From: Volvox africanus
Lineage: Eukaryota > Chlorophyta > Chlorophyceae > Chlamydomonadales > Volvocaceae
DNA: 64,000 bases
Assembly (NCBI GenBank): GCA_030268105.1
Contig: BSDZ01000011.1
Location: 3,993,001 to 4,057,000 of the forward strand
Reading direction: 5' to 3'
Numbering within the stretch: position 1 is the first letter of the stretch; each line of letters begins with the position of its first letter. Below are positions 1 through 28,302 of the stretch, one piece after another. Below the pieces are notes generated by a model that saw nothing but the letters and a program-made list of their open reading frames with translations, had not been told where the DNA came from and made no database searches. Both the position numbers and the translations under genes were made by a program.

Positions 1-392
1 TAACAAGCCAGTTTTGGTACACCGAAGGGCGGATCCTAAACTCTTGTGAATGGTAATAATGTTACAAAATGTTAAATAGTATTATATAGTGTTATGAAAT
101 GTCGTTATGATATGATGTAATATGACATGCAACATAAAATTACATGTATTTATATAAAAGCTGTTATTACACTGTGCCTGGGCGGCTTGCCCCGAATGAG
201 AGGACAAAAGCAGCGGGGACCCTGACCACCAGGCCGAACCACAGCGCAGCGGGAGCGAACACGCGGCTTCGTATGTCTGTATTTATGTACACTTTCATAC
301 AATAAAACATGAACATATTAATATTTATGTCTGTCTTACTGACGTTCACATCCACACCTTGAGCTTCTTGCCCCACGCACCCAGGCACTCAC
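1..392 (-). other. AT-rich intron of UBA2 at the left edge
   Basis: This stretch follows the phase-1 donor of UBA2 exon 6. It contains AT-rich sequence with repeated TGTTA/TATGA-like words (about 50-165) and a GC-richer block near 170-275. Neither strand gives a UBA2-like continuation, so it is read as intron running off the window. Confidence 0.55.
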
Positions 393-596
393 CAGATACC
401 GCATCCGGCCGCCCAAACAGGCGGTTAAACAGCAGATCCTTGGCCCACACGATGGTGTGGATGGGGCGATCCGGAGTGTTTCTCAGGGTGCATATGGGGA
501 AGCTCTTGGGCGTCGGTTTGGGATGGCACTCAAAGCACTCGGTGCGGCCCTTCAGATGCACCGTTACCTACTTCAAAGAAAAGCCACGTGCGCACA

Positions 597-632
<36 letters not shown>

Positions 633-2042
633 CAGAGAGATATAGAGATATAGAGAGAGAAAGGAATGGAAATACGGGTGTGAACGCAAAGACAAATAGA
701 ACCATGACAACAACAAAATGGGATATGGCAAGTGGACAACAGGAGTGCGAATGCTAAGGAAAAGGCAAGACAGTACAGGCTCACAAGCAAGGGGGAGGGT
801 GGGTTCGGAAAAAGGGCAGGAGCTGTTCATGTGGCTGTCCGCGGTAGGCCCTTGTTAGGACCGCGAGAAGCACCCACCTGACCCAAGTATCCGGCAGTGC
901 CCGACTCCACCAGAGGCCGCTCCGCAGCCAGACACAGCCTGTTGACGTGGCGACGAGCCTGGAGGACGAGGAAAATGAGGAATGGAGAGAGGAAAGCTAA
1001 CCAACAGAGCCGCCATCATAAAAAGGAGTTTGATAAGTAGTAAAGGAGGGTAAGCGATGAAAAGATGAGCGTCGCGTTAGACTACCAAGCCATGCAAGCC
1101 GCATACAGTCCCCTTCCCCACACCACCAAGGCACACAAGCCGCGGCCCCGCCCCATCTTACCTCCAACCTAGGTAAAAAGCCCGATCCGGCCAACAACAT
1201 CTTGGCCCAGTCACACGGCCGCGACCAGGACCCTTACCTCCAGGTTGTCCAGCCCATTCAGCACGAGGTCAAAACCACGGAAGAAGTCCACATCGAAGCG
1301 GCTCTCCTTCATGTTGGCGTGGTGGGCTGTAATGGATGCCGTGGGGCAGAAACCCTGCAAAGACGTGCACATGGAAAAGAGACACGCATCACGTATATGT
1401 TGGCAATCACCCATTCCAAAACTGATCAGGTGCAAAAGCCCTTCACAAATTGTAGGTGGAAAATGATTGTTCAGGCGCAGGCTGTGCCAATCCACCCACC
1501 TTGACCACCTGAGCGGCGATAATTGCTTTGCTCTGCCCCACATGATGCTTTCGGAAGAGAAACTGTCTGTTGAGGTTTGAGACTTCAATGGTGTCCAGGT
1601 CGACCTACGATGCGATTCCAAAGGCACGCAAGCTTACGCTGACCCAGGGGCCACGGCAAGTGAAACATCAAGGACCAACACAGATCCCACCCGGAGAATA
1701 TAAATACAAGATATAAAGGCTGTCACCCAATTTGCAGATACATTCAAAAATGCTGTCACAGCAGAAGCAAGATGCGGCTCTCGCTCACCACCTCAATGTT
1801 CCTAAACCCTGTGCAAACCAATGTTTTCAATAGCTCGCATCCAATGCCGCCAGCTCCGACGCAGAGGACTTTGGCCGACTTAATCTGCATTTAGGCGCGA
1901 ATTGCGGACAATTACCCCCTTTAGCTCCTTCATTTTAAGAACATAGGAACACAATTTTTATAGTGACTGAAATGGGCATCACCTTATCTTGCAGCTCCTT
2001 TGTGCGTATAGCCGAAAGCCATTTCGATGCGTCGACCGCCAT
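393..2042 (-). CDS. UBA2: SUMO-activating enzyme E1 catalytic subunit (UBA2/SAE2), 5' part
   Basis: This subunit adenylates SUMO and carries it as a thioester before transfer to the E2 Ubc9. Exons, 5' to 3' on the minus strand: 2042-1983, 1884-1789, 1604-1500, 1354-1238, 958-878, 567-393. They join in frame into about 211 residues. The start MAVDASKW is followed by the nucleotide-binding motif [13 protein letters not shown], then [16 protein letters not shown] (the conserved [16 protein letters not shown] block), then [17 protein letters not shown]. Exon 6 holds the zinc-ligand pair ECFECHPKP and the catalytic cysteine in PICTLRNTP, followed by [16 protein letters not shown]. All of these are diagnostic of UBA2. 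The last exon ends in phase 1 at a GTGAGT donor. The C-terminal half (rest of the Cys domain, ubiquitin-fold domain) must lie left of the window; nothing in 1-392 fits it. The SUMO protease gene lies upstream on the same strand. Confidence 0.94.
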
Positions 2043-4856
2043 TCCAGCCCTGGTTAAGTTTTGATACCTAACTCTAAAAACATGTGTTAAATATATTACT
2101 ATACATGGCGTTCTGTGTTAGACATTATGGTTCAGCGTGAAGTACCACGCTGCCGAGACAGTTTACGTTAGGGAGTGGAAGTTATAAGGGTCCAGCTCCC
2201 CGTCAAACAGGGTCATACCAGTCGCTACAGGCCAGATGGACGGCTAGATTACCCAATAATACCCAGTAGTGGACACCTTGAAGGCATCTAATACTATTTT
2301 AATTAGCGTCCCAGCTGCACCCAGGAGATTCGGACCATATCTTACACCCGCTGACAATTCATAGCACCACGTGCCAGCATAGTTGCTAGCTGCAAGAGCC
2401 GCCTTCTGTGAGGCTTCATCCCGTGATGTTCTTCAAGGACTCCAGGGGATTCAGAAAGATGCAGCCTCTGTGAATGCCGTCCAAGTGGGGTTCAACGACC
2501 TGCAACTACCTACCTGTCACTTTCGATCTCACGTGCATTGGCCGACTGGCGCGAGCTCGCCATGATCGGACTTGGGAAGAGACGAATCCAGTTGGCAAAT
2601 GTGTTTCACTTACACACTCTATCTGAGAGAGCAATAGTACAGTAGGTACAGGATGCCTTATCTGAACCTCTTGACGGCCCTTACTCACGGTCCTCATAGA
2701 CACGCGCCTCGATAAACCTTCCCAGCCGGCAACCTTTCCTCGCTTCTCCTCTGGCCTTCGCCACTTTTACCCCACGGGTTATTCGGTAGTCTTTGGTCCC
2801 TGAGTCCCCTCGCAAATCGCCAAACGTGGAGGAAGCAGTAGCAGATTGACCGAGTTGGGGGGCAGAAGCCCACTAGCCTGAGCGCGCCTTCTGAATCAAA
2901 CCGAGAGCATCCGGGAACATCATGAAGCGGCCACCCGTCCATCCATCCATCCATCGTCTCCGTGAAGGGAGAACGACAACATGAAAACAAACACATGCGT
3001 CCCACGTCGTACGATTTATGATCTACGTTATAGGTGTACAGACACAGTCACTAACACAGACACGGATCTGGTGAGATGACCAGACGCCTACACGGTCATC
3101 GGAGCTCGAGACACATCTCCGAGTGTGAACAGTGTGAAGGAGCACACGCGCACGCCGCCATCAAAGCAACTCTGAACCAATATATCTATAACTCTATATC
3201 TCTCTAGCATCAAGAACATGGAAACCACCACGATATACATCGAGGTCCCGCCATCAGCCCGGAAGTGCTACGATTAAAGCAAGTATCCTAACACGCACCC
3301 CAACCGCTTAGATTGCATTATATACCGTTACATGTCTACCCGCTCTAGATTGGTTCTACGCTGTGGTGATATGTGTGGTGATGCTGATATGTTGATATGT
3401 CGGAAGCACCCACCACCCTACTAACCCTAATTCACAACCAGCACCAAATGACCAGGGGTAAGTCAGCTACTACAGCACGCATGACCCTCCCCGGCGTCCT
3501 GCGTCAGGTAACCCAAAAAATCAGCGGCGCCGTCGTGGTTTAGAAAGTGGATTGCTTGATTGCCCGTGTTTCACCAACCCAACCCGCGGCCGGGTTTGTG
3601 CCTGGTTTCGCACAACTTTCCCACACGAGGGGGCCACTTTTCAGCATCGCTAGGATGGATTTCGGATATTCAGATTTTTTGATAGTCCCGAAACCAAAGC
3701 AAAAGGGAATGCATGCATGCAGACTAGATGTACTCCGCCGCCATGAATCGAAGCGCGCTACACCCCATCCTCCCCCCATAAGTCCCAAACCTACATCACG
3801 CCCATCAGGGAAGGAAGTCAGACAGGGAGCGAAAGCAAACGAGCATCCGACAGACAGAAAGACAGACGGGAACATGCATTCCATAATTACCGTAATGAGC
3901 CAGGGCCAGAGCTTAACATGAACAACAAGACACGAACGCCCCCGTACGAACATACAAACAAGCACAGAGCGTTGACGGAGCGCAGACCAGGAAAATAAAA
4001 TGAGCGAGCGCACGAGCGCGTGGTGGAATTCCACATCTTACGTCCAAGAGTACGCTTTTCCTGTGCCCTGCATCCTCATTCGCTGACGTACATTACGGTC
4101 CGGTCCTATGATACTCCTAGGATAGGAGTCGCTCAGCTATCAGGTCTAGGACTCCTGCCAAACGAAGCCTGCGGGGCGGGACAGGGCGCCTGGTCCCACT
4201 CACTACTTTTTAAGGGCAGAATGACCCCGCCCTAAAGGTCCTATAATTAGTAGTAGTAGTACTAGTAGTACTAGTAGCATCGTTTCATCCAGTGGGTGCG
4301 CCCCCTCATCTCAGCATCTGCATGCCCTCTCCTGGCCTGTGCGAGTCCGCCGTGTGCCATCACTTGCCGCAGCCCGCAGGTACGCGGTACTCGCATTCTG
4401 TAGGTGCATGAAGTACATTACGTACGCATGTAAGACAGGCCTATGGGGCCATCGGTGAACTGACTTTGGAAGCAAGCTCCCAGCCCCTGGGGAGGCCGCA
4501 AGAATGCGAGCCGCCGCCACTAACTCGCCACCACTAACTCGCCACCGCCGCCGCCACTAACTCCATCGCCACCTCCGCTGCCGATTCCGCATCCGTCACT
4601 CGTGATGACCAGTGTTTGAGCACGTCAGGTGTAAGGTGTTGTTGTAGCGCCACCTGTGCGAAATAAAGATGCGATGCAAATGGCACCCTGCGTCCCCGAA
4701 ACACTGCTGTGCTGTCCCCTGTCGCCTAAACAACCCCCTGTTGTCTATCCGCGCTGCAGCTCCTGCATAACTGCCTATATATAGCCACCCCTATCCTGAC
4801 GCAGCGCCGCCAACAGGGCGTCCTCCTCCATTTAGGAGGCCTCATACACACGGCCC

Positions 4857-4995
4857 TAAGAGCTGCTGCTGCTCCTGCTGCTACCATTACTGCTTTTATT
4901 GCTGCTGCTGCTTCCGTTGCTGTTACTGCAGCTACCGTTACTGCTGCTGTTGTTGTTGCTGCTCCTGCTGCTGCTGTTACAGTTACCGCTGCTGC
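4857..4995. repeat. Imperfect CTG-type trinucleotide repeat in the SUMO protease 3' region
   Basis: GCTGCTGCT/CCTGCTGCTACC-like triplets run for about 140 bp, with interruptions such as TTACTG. On the minus strand this lies 100-240 bases after the stop codon of the SUMO protease, so it is probably 3' UTR. It can be translated as poly-Ser or poly-Ala only in frames unrelated to any gene. Confidence 0.8.
4977..4981 (-). terminator. Candidate TGTAA polyadenylation signal of the SUMO protease gene
   Basis: TGTAA on the minus strand (TTACA on plus), about 120 bases after the stop at 5098-5100. TGTAA is the usual chlorophycean polyadenylation signal. The position fits, but the pentamer is short and could occur by chance. 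Confidence 0.4.
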
Positions 4996-5097
4996 ATCTA
5001 CCGCTGCTGTTCCATTTTTCCAGGCTGCTGCCGGGGAATCTGCTCCCTTCGTCGCAATCTGATGCGACATACAATTAACTCCGCCGCCGGAGATTCA

Positions 5098-8000
5098 CTA
5101 ACGCCGTCGCGACAGCTCCTCCATGAGGCCGATAACGTCGGGGAGGTCATTCGCCTCCGGCAGGTCGTCAAGCTCTGGCGGCAGATCCTCTGCATCGGAC
5201 AAATCGATCACGTCCCCGAGGTCAGCCACGTCCTCGAGATCCTCGAGATCCGCAAGATCCACCACATCACGCAAGTCGCCTTCCTCCGCTTCAGTGAGAT
5301 CGACCACCTCCTCGTCGATAAGGCCCAAGATTTCGGACGCCGCTGCGAGATTGCCGTCGGCGCTGTCATTCAAGTCGTCGTCGTTATCAATGTTCGTTGT
5401 GAGGTCCAATGCAGCCTTTGCGACGCTGCTGATGCAGCTGCACGTGCTGCGGACCTTGGCGGAGGATGTCATGGTGGGGTTTGGGATGGTGATCGTGATG
5501 AGGTCGCCATCAACGGCCTCTGCAACGGTGAAGGTGCGAGTGCTCTCGTTGGCGCAGGAGTCACCGCCACCATCACCCAAGCTGACCTCCTCCCCTGTCC
5601 TGTCCAGCGACCCTGCCCGCAGCTGCGCCTCCATTCCGCAGCGCAGCTCGGGGACGTCGGCCTGAGGATGGGGATTGAAGAGTGCGGGTGTGATAAATTC
5701 ACCACCACCAATTTAACACAATAGAAAACATTATGAAAAAAGAAGTATATGTGACATAATCAACGTAATATATAATATGATATAATATAATAAAACATAA
5801 CATAATTTAATTATATTATATAATCACTGTAATTATGATTATAACAATTATGATAATCCCAATAACCCCTGCTCCCTCGGTCGTCCTGCTGCGGTCCACC
5901 TGTGAGAACTGGAACTCGTGCGGCTGCACCCCACGGGACAGCAGTTCCGCAAAGGCACACGCGAACACCCCGCAGCTGGTGGTGTCCTCCTGCGGTGGCG
6001 GTAGGGGTTGCGCATGCAAACAAGCGCGGGTCAGGGGGAGGGGGTGCGTTGAGAGATGGACGACGGAACGGGAGCAGGGGGAATGAGAATGGGCGAAACC
6101 AAACCGGTTCACCTTTTGCGAGGTGCGAAGTGCGTAGTGCAGGGAAGGAGGGGAGACGAATACACGAGCCACCTGGCGCACGTGCTGAAGAAAACAAGGA
6201 CTAAGAACCGTGAAGGAGAAGGACGGAGGCACGGAACGAAAAGGCGTAGTAGTGCGACTAGAAATGTCGACCAAACAGCAAGCGGAGGGTCACGAGGGGA
6301 GGAAGGATGGGTAAACTGGACACACACACGCACATACCTGCTTGGGAATTTGAAGCTCCAAAGACTCCCGTCGCCATCCCTGAGCGTCTGCGTCCGAGAC
6401 CACGCCGCGTCCGGCCCCACCGTGTGAGAAGGGCCCCCGTCGTCTCTCGTCCAGGATAACGCGCTTGTCCGCAGCATCCGTCTCCAACCAGCGCTGCAGC
6501 GTGTCCATCACCCAGTCAGCGGTCTTCGAGTGGTCACCAGGAAGGCTGTCAAAGTACTGCAGAAGCCGGCGTCGAGGCCACACAGCTGCCATGCACCTGT
6601 GTTTAGTGGGCGCGAGAGGGAGAGCAAGAGGGAGAACGCGTTATACATTGTTGTCGAGCAGCACTGCCAGGTTCATGGGAGCGGCGGATCCTCCTCTGTG
6701 CTCTCCCATCTGCGCCCTCCCATCTGCGCCCTCCCATCTGCGCCCTCCCAGCCATCATCCATTTCCCGGTGCCGATCCAAACATATCGGATATCAAGTTT
6801 GGAAGCCCGGAGCCCGAGATCTGAAATGCTTACCAGTGACACTTGTTGACGAGGATCGGGAACAGCAGCAAGTCCCATGATACCACGCAGTCAGGTGTAT
6901 TAGTTCGGACGGGCAACGTCCACCGCTGCACCTGGCTGTAGGCGAAGGCGCCACCATTGCCACCGCCACTGCCACCGCTGCCATCACCACCAACACCACC
7001 ACAAGTTAGTTGCGTGAAGAAATGGCTGTTGAAGGCGAAGACACGCAGCGGCGAACCATCATGGTTATCATGGAACTTATGGTGCGACGGCGATTGCGAT
7101 TGCGACTGCTGCTGGTGGCTGTGTTTGTGGTGATCGTGCAGCGGCCCTGCAGCAACCTCAGCCGCGCTTGTGGCGTCCCTGGAGCGCTTCTGTTGGTGGG
7201 ATCGGCGGATGGGATCGGCACCAGGCCTCCACGTCAGTAACCTCGCAGGTTTCAAAAGAGGCACCACACGCCATATTGCCCTAGTGCGTCCTGTATAAAG
7301 AGAGTCTAGAATGACGGTATCTGGTATGCCTCCCCGTGGGATGCTGTTTCTTCACCCGAGCAAAGGTGCTGACAGGTGCCGCAATGTAGTATCATGATAA
7401 TGATTTTGATGTCTAATCCTGACGCTAACTCGCGAACTCTTTCTTAGAGCACGATACAGCACTCACTGTCAACAGGAGCATGAAGGCGTTGATGATCTCG
7501 TCGTTCAGGCATTCTCCATGGGTCTGCAGCCGCTTCCAGGCGGCCGCACTGATAGCCACAGAACCCGAGGGAGAGGCGGCGGACGGGGAAAGGGGTTCCA
7601 CCTGCACAAGCGTGCCAGGGTTTGCCGCCGCAAGGGAGGGGAGGACGTGGATAGAAGTAGGTTAATAAACAAGAGAGAGGAGATGAAAACGCACCTAGGG
7701 ATAGGTATGCCGTGTGCGCGCGCGTGGACGAGAGAAAAGAGAGGAAGGGGATAGGGAACAAAGCGAAAAAGCAATGCGCCGCATCAGCACACGGCATCTC
7801 AGTTGGACGCGCAGTTGGCTCTCATCCGCATTCTCCAGCGTCACTACGTGATTGCAAAAGTGTTCCCTCTTACCGGTTTTGGGAAATGGACCTGTCGGAG
7901 CAGAGCCGCAGGCCGTCCCCAGCCCGAGGCGCTAGTCTTTACTTTTGGACCCTTGCCACAGGCGGACCGCAATGACAATTGCTGTTGCTGTTGCTGCTGT

Positions 8001-9414
8001 TGCTGTTGTTGCTGCTGCTGTTGCTGCTGCCGCAGAGGCACTAGTTCCCTCCCAAACGAACGCCACGACTGCTGACGCTCTGGTGACAGAGACTGGGTCG
8101 CCTGCTGCTCCTGATGATGCTGTTGCTCTTGCTGGGATCTCCCTGAGGCTTGTTCAGCCTGCACCAGCAATGGCGGTGAGGACTCCGCCGGCAGTGAATC
8201 CCCGGTGATGCTGGTCGAGTCGCTGCCCCTCAAGCTGCACGGCCCCATGGTAGCGGGCGACCCCACCATCACCTGGACAAGACCCCGGGTGCTGGTCATA
8301 CTGCTGGGGTTCCCGTGTGCCCGTAATTTCGACAAAGGCCGCAGCGGCAAGTTAAGTGGCGAAGAAAGCGCCCCCGAAGCCGCCTGTGTTAAAGCCCGTG
8401 TTGCAGTCCCGTAAAATGCGTCGCCACTCGATAGTGTGGGCGACTGGTGCTGCCTTTCTTCAGGTCCATGGGGATTGCTGACGGGCGGCGGAAGTAATGG
8501 TGTAGACGCTGCGCAACTTTGGAGCATTGGCCCAGGCTTGGCAGGCGTAGCCTCAACTGCACCCGCATCCGTGCCCGCAACTTCGGACATCGTCTCCGGC
8601 AACTCGGGTCCCTGTGTGTCGATGTCCAAAACAGGGCGAATTAGCATGCCGTGCGTCAGAGCCGCAAGCGAGGTATACTCAAAGTAGGAATCTGTGTGCA
8701 ATTCCGGTGTCCCGTGCTATGGTGGACCCGTGGCATGCCTCGCGCGCCGTAGATAAGAAGAAGGACCAGTAGTTGGAGGAGTGAGAGACAAGCACAGGGT
8801 TACCTCACAACAGGGCGCATTTTACGCCCGGTTCGCGAAGGTCCCAATGAAGCCTAGGAAGACCGAAGCCCCGAACTAGCTTGCCAGCGCAGACGATCAG
8901 TCCTGGTCGCTATTAAAAATATAAATATGACAATGGTACATTATAAGGCGGCTTTTATGTGCTTCTTCGCGGCCTGGTCGCTGTCAACCTTTCATAGCAC
9001 AAATGGCGAAGCTGAACAGCCGAGCGGTCTACGAGCATACGTCTGACCGCTTGCCTTATAGTCGGCTATAGATGTAGAAGTTTCAGCGTTAGGAGCTTGT
9101 AAAAAGCCGAACACAAGGCCACGCTTCCAACTTGGCTCAATCTCGTTCTCTGGGGCGTTCCCTGCCTCGCGATGGCGCCCACGCAGGATAAGTCCCGCCG
9201 ATGACTGATGACTAGTGTCAGAGGCTGCCGTTTGGTGCAAGTTCCAAGAAAAGCGACACCAGCCCGTTGCCAAACGGGTCCGCTTGGGGACGACCTCCAC
9301 AGCCCGCACAAGCGATTGATATGCCTGACGACCGCTGGACAGTAATGTTTTCACGAAGCTGCTGGATTCCAACTTTCGTTTCCGAGCCGACGGCGACACC
9401 GCCGAGTCCGCCAT
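5098..9414 (-). CDS. Ulp1/SENP-type SUMO protease with C-terminal SIM cluster
   Basis: C48 cysteine protease expected to mature SUMO or remove it from targets. Exons on minus: 9414-about 9048, 8691-7874, 7601-7467, 7189-6834, 6596-6338, 5989-5900, 5661-5098; about 862 residues in frame. The first donor is the least certain. The catalytic core is spread over five exons: HGECLNDEIINAFMLLL, FAFNSHFFTQL, FAYSQVQRWT, the catalytic His in LVNKCHWCMAAVW, the catalytic Asp in LLQYFDSLPG, the oxyanion Gln in LQIPKQ, and the nucleophile in TTSCGVFACAFAELLSRG, ending FSQADVPELRCGM. The N-terminal 395 residues are low complexity and include a Gln run of about 19. After the core comes an unusual tail of about 180 residues. 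It ends in an acidic region with hydrophobic SIM-like blocks VVDLTEAEEGD, DVVDLADLED and DVIDLSDAED. The triad is intact, so activity is likely. Assignment to a particular Ulp or ESD4 subtype is not possible. Confidence 0.92.
5116..5313 (-). other. Tandem SUMO-interaction-like motifs in the protease tail
   Basis: About 66 residues (roughly 791-856 of the model) contain four hydrophobic cores flanked by Asp/Glu: EEVVDLTEAEEGD, DVVDLADLED, DVIDLSDAED and DVIGLMEE. The first matches the classical SIM pattern (V/I-V/I-D-L-T followed by acids) closely. The spacing of about 15 to 25 residues suits binding to a SUMO chain. Binding is inferred from motif resemblance only. Confidence 0.7.
7978..8034 (-). 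repeat. CAG/CAA repeat coding poly-Gln in the SUMO protease
   Basis: A run of CTG/TTG triplets on plus reads as about 19 consecutive glutamines in exon 2 of the SUMO protease on minus. It sits in the non-catalytic N-terminal region, followed by LSLRSACGKG. Length polymorphism is likely. Confidence 0.85.
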
Positions 9415-9886
9415 AATTTTTTATATCAACCTACTATAACGAAGTATAGTTCATAGTACTATCTACCTGCGATAACTTGTCATCAAATCCAACGAAAATT
9501 TGTTTGGACTAAGAAGAGATAATTGTAACAGCCTTCTCTCTGATGCAATGGTTCAGTATATAATTGACATGTGGAATGTGCTTGGAAAGCTTATTGATGA
9601 ATATACTGAAAATAGACAGCGCGATCAGGGTTGCGAAATAAAGGGAATGTACGACGTCTAACAAGTGGCAAGGCCGGGGGAGAATAACAGTCTTCTGGTA
9701 ACACTGAAATAACTGAGCTGGTGTAACACCATCGCGACTGATATGACGCTCTTTTTGGGCGCAGGGGCTTAAGCCGCGTCCTATTGTCGTTTGACAAAAC
9801 AATACCAATGGGGTCTTATCCAACTTCAATTTCCGTTAGATATCAGTTTTGGGTCACGGTTTAACTTTTGCGTAAGGGGTTTCACC
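9415..9886. promoter_or_regulatory. Divergent promoter region (SUMO protease / EMAP-like gene)
   Basis: 472 bp between the start codon of the minus-strand SUMO protease (9414) and that of the plus-strand EMAP-like gene (9887). It is AT-richer than the flanking exons. Both genes must take 5' UTRs and core promoters from here. No TATA box could be assigned with confidence. Confidence 0.6.
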
Positions 9887-26724
<16,838 letters not shown>

Positions 26725-26851
26725 ACGTGAATATGGGTGTATGGGTGCTGCCGTACAGTACAGGATGCCGTACAGTAGACGGGGGTGTATGTTTGAACGC
26801 ACCAGACCCAGAACGACGCAAGTTTGTAGATCAAAATCCATTGCTCCATTA

Positions 26852-26856
26852 TGTAA
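26852..26856 (+). terminator. Candidate TGTAA polyadenylation signal of the EMAP-like gene
   Basis: TGTAA lies 128 bases after the stop codon at 26722-26724, a typical distance for a chlorophycean 3' UTR. It is the first convincing TGTAA downstream of the stop. Confidence 0.5.
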
Positions 26857-27469
26857 TGCGCTCTATTCCCTTAGGGCGCTCCACAAGTTCATAGGTACGA
26901 CCATAATCGTGCTGTGTATTCGTACACGTACTGCATGTCGTGCATATAGCGTTGTAGTACATTGCCTTCCTTGGCACTGTATGTTGCTGAATTCGATGAT
27001 ATCATTCCATGACATGGCGTCATTATACCTTTACGATCTTGTCGTATTTTCGTACCATATTGTCATACCATACAATCTTGTCCGTACCTGCACGGCCCCG
27101 CCTATCTTGTTGGCCGAATGGCTTTATCGGATGTTGCAAACAGTGAACAGTGTCCCTAATGACGTGGTAAGGTACGGACGGGGAAGCATCTGGGGAATAG
27201 TGGGGGAAGAAGGGGGGAGCAGCTACAGCCGCTGCTCTGGAGGTTATGGCCTTTCCCACCGGGTTATGGTTTCCCTCCTCCAAGCCAGTGCTGTTCGAAT
27301 GCGCCGTCAGAAGAAACGGGCCCTCAGAAATCACCTTTATGTGTCGATTTGTGGACTCGTATGCGTGTGTTTCGTCGGGAAGGGGGAGGGTTGCAACTGA
27401 ATTTTGAAAATGGGGTCTTCTGGTGCATAAAGTGGTGCGTAAATGAGGGGTGAGGGAGTGAATCATGCT

Positions 27470-27997
27470 CTAAGTTCTACCGGGTGCAGTGTGTTGGTGT
27501 ACAGCTGTGTGTGTATGTATGTGTGTTTTGAGGGCATGCACGGGGGGAACGGGGGTGCGGGTGTATCGGGTTCTATTCTGGACTTCAGAAAGTGGGAGGA
27601 GGGTGGCGCACGAGGGGAGCACGGTGGGTTTTCTTTCTTCCCGCCCCCTGGGGATGCCGGGGGATGAGGCAAGTGGCCCATGTTTTCGTGTTTCATATCT
27701 CATTGTTTTGACGGTTGAGGGGGTCGGGGGGGGACCATCGTGCCGAAGGATGTTCGCGGCTGAAGCGCGGGGTGAGGGGCGATGAGGATGAGGATCAACA
27801 TAAGCCCCATTTGTAATGACGACGTCCCGAGTTGCATCTTCGTTCTGTCGGGCAGAGAATTCGCCACCCTGTCTGTACGGCTGTACGGTGTGGTGTGGGG
27901 GTTTCTGAGATGAGGCCGCCGGGGCTTCAACCGCCGGGGGGTCATTTACAAACACCCTAATTAGCCCTATCAGGACAATCAGCCCAACCCATCCCAT
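27470..27997 (-). CDS. Hypothetical ORF with an N-terminal membrane segment (weak)
   Basis: A 175-residue minus-strand frame beginning MGWVGLIVLIGLIRVFVND, a plausible single transmembrane segment, followed by a polar Pro/His/Arg-rich stretch. No family resemblance was seen. The last third is repeat-like (THIHTHTAV). It lies between the EMAP-like 3' end and the ML fragment. It may be chance; if real, the 3' end may be a spliced exon not resolved here. Confidence 0.2.
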   Translation of the reverse strand: MGWVGLIVLIGLIRVFVNDPPAVEAPAASSQKPPHHTVQPYRQGGEFSARQNEDATRDVVITNGAYVDPHPHRPSPRASAANILRHDGPPPTPSTVKTMRYETRKHGPLASSPGIPRGREERKPTVLPSCATLLPLSEVQNRTRYTRTPVPPVHALKTHIHTHTAVHQHTAPGRT

Positions 27998-28302
27998 CAC
28001 CTTTGCAAGACGACTGGGAGACTCCGGGGGAGGAAAACACACACGCTGTGACTATATGTACACTGTACTCAGTACGGAAAAACCTTTCATCCTCCTCTCC
28101 CCCGCAGCGGTTTCCCCCAGCGGGCTCTCATTCGTGTGTGTATTTCCCCCGCTTCCGCCCCCAAACCCTCCCCCATCTTCATATAAATGTCCCCGGGACC
28201 TGCCGCGTGACGTCAAAAGATGTTAAGCAGTGATTTCAAACACTCCGTCCCTTAAGTGTTCTGTGAAATTTTCACCTTTAATATGCTGATACTATTTTCA
28301 AG

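Larger units (their letters stand above)
2043..5097. other. Spacer between UBA2 and the SUMO protease
   Basis: About 3 kb without a supportable gene. The part next to 2042 must hold the UBA2 5' UTR and promoter; the part next to 5097 holds the 3' UTR of the SUMO protease. Short ORFs here (for example 3540-4034 minus, 2383-2565 plus) have no family resemblance and no splice-phase logic. Simple repeats are present: TAG/TACTAG near 4248-4275, CCGCCACTAACTCG-like units at about 4515-4565, and an imperfect CTG/GCTACC trinucleotide run at 4857-4995. No tRNA, rRNA or transposon termini were recognised. Confidence 0.5.
26725..28302. other. 3' flank of the EMAP-like gene and spacer
   Basis: Contains the EMAP-like 3' UTR and unassigned sequence with many GTACG/CGTAC words. 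No conserved coding exon was found on plus. On minus, only the weak ORF at 27470-27997 stands out. Confidence 0.5.

Noticed and set aside
3540..4034. 164-residue minus-strand ORF with hydrophobic stretches
   Set aside because: No family resemblance, no splice context and uneven composition; treated as spacer.
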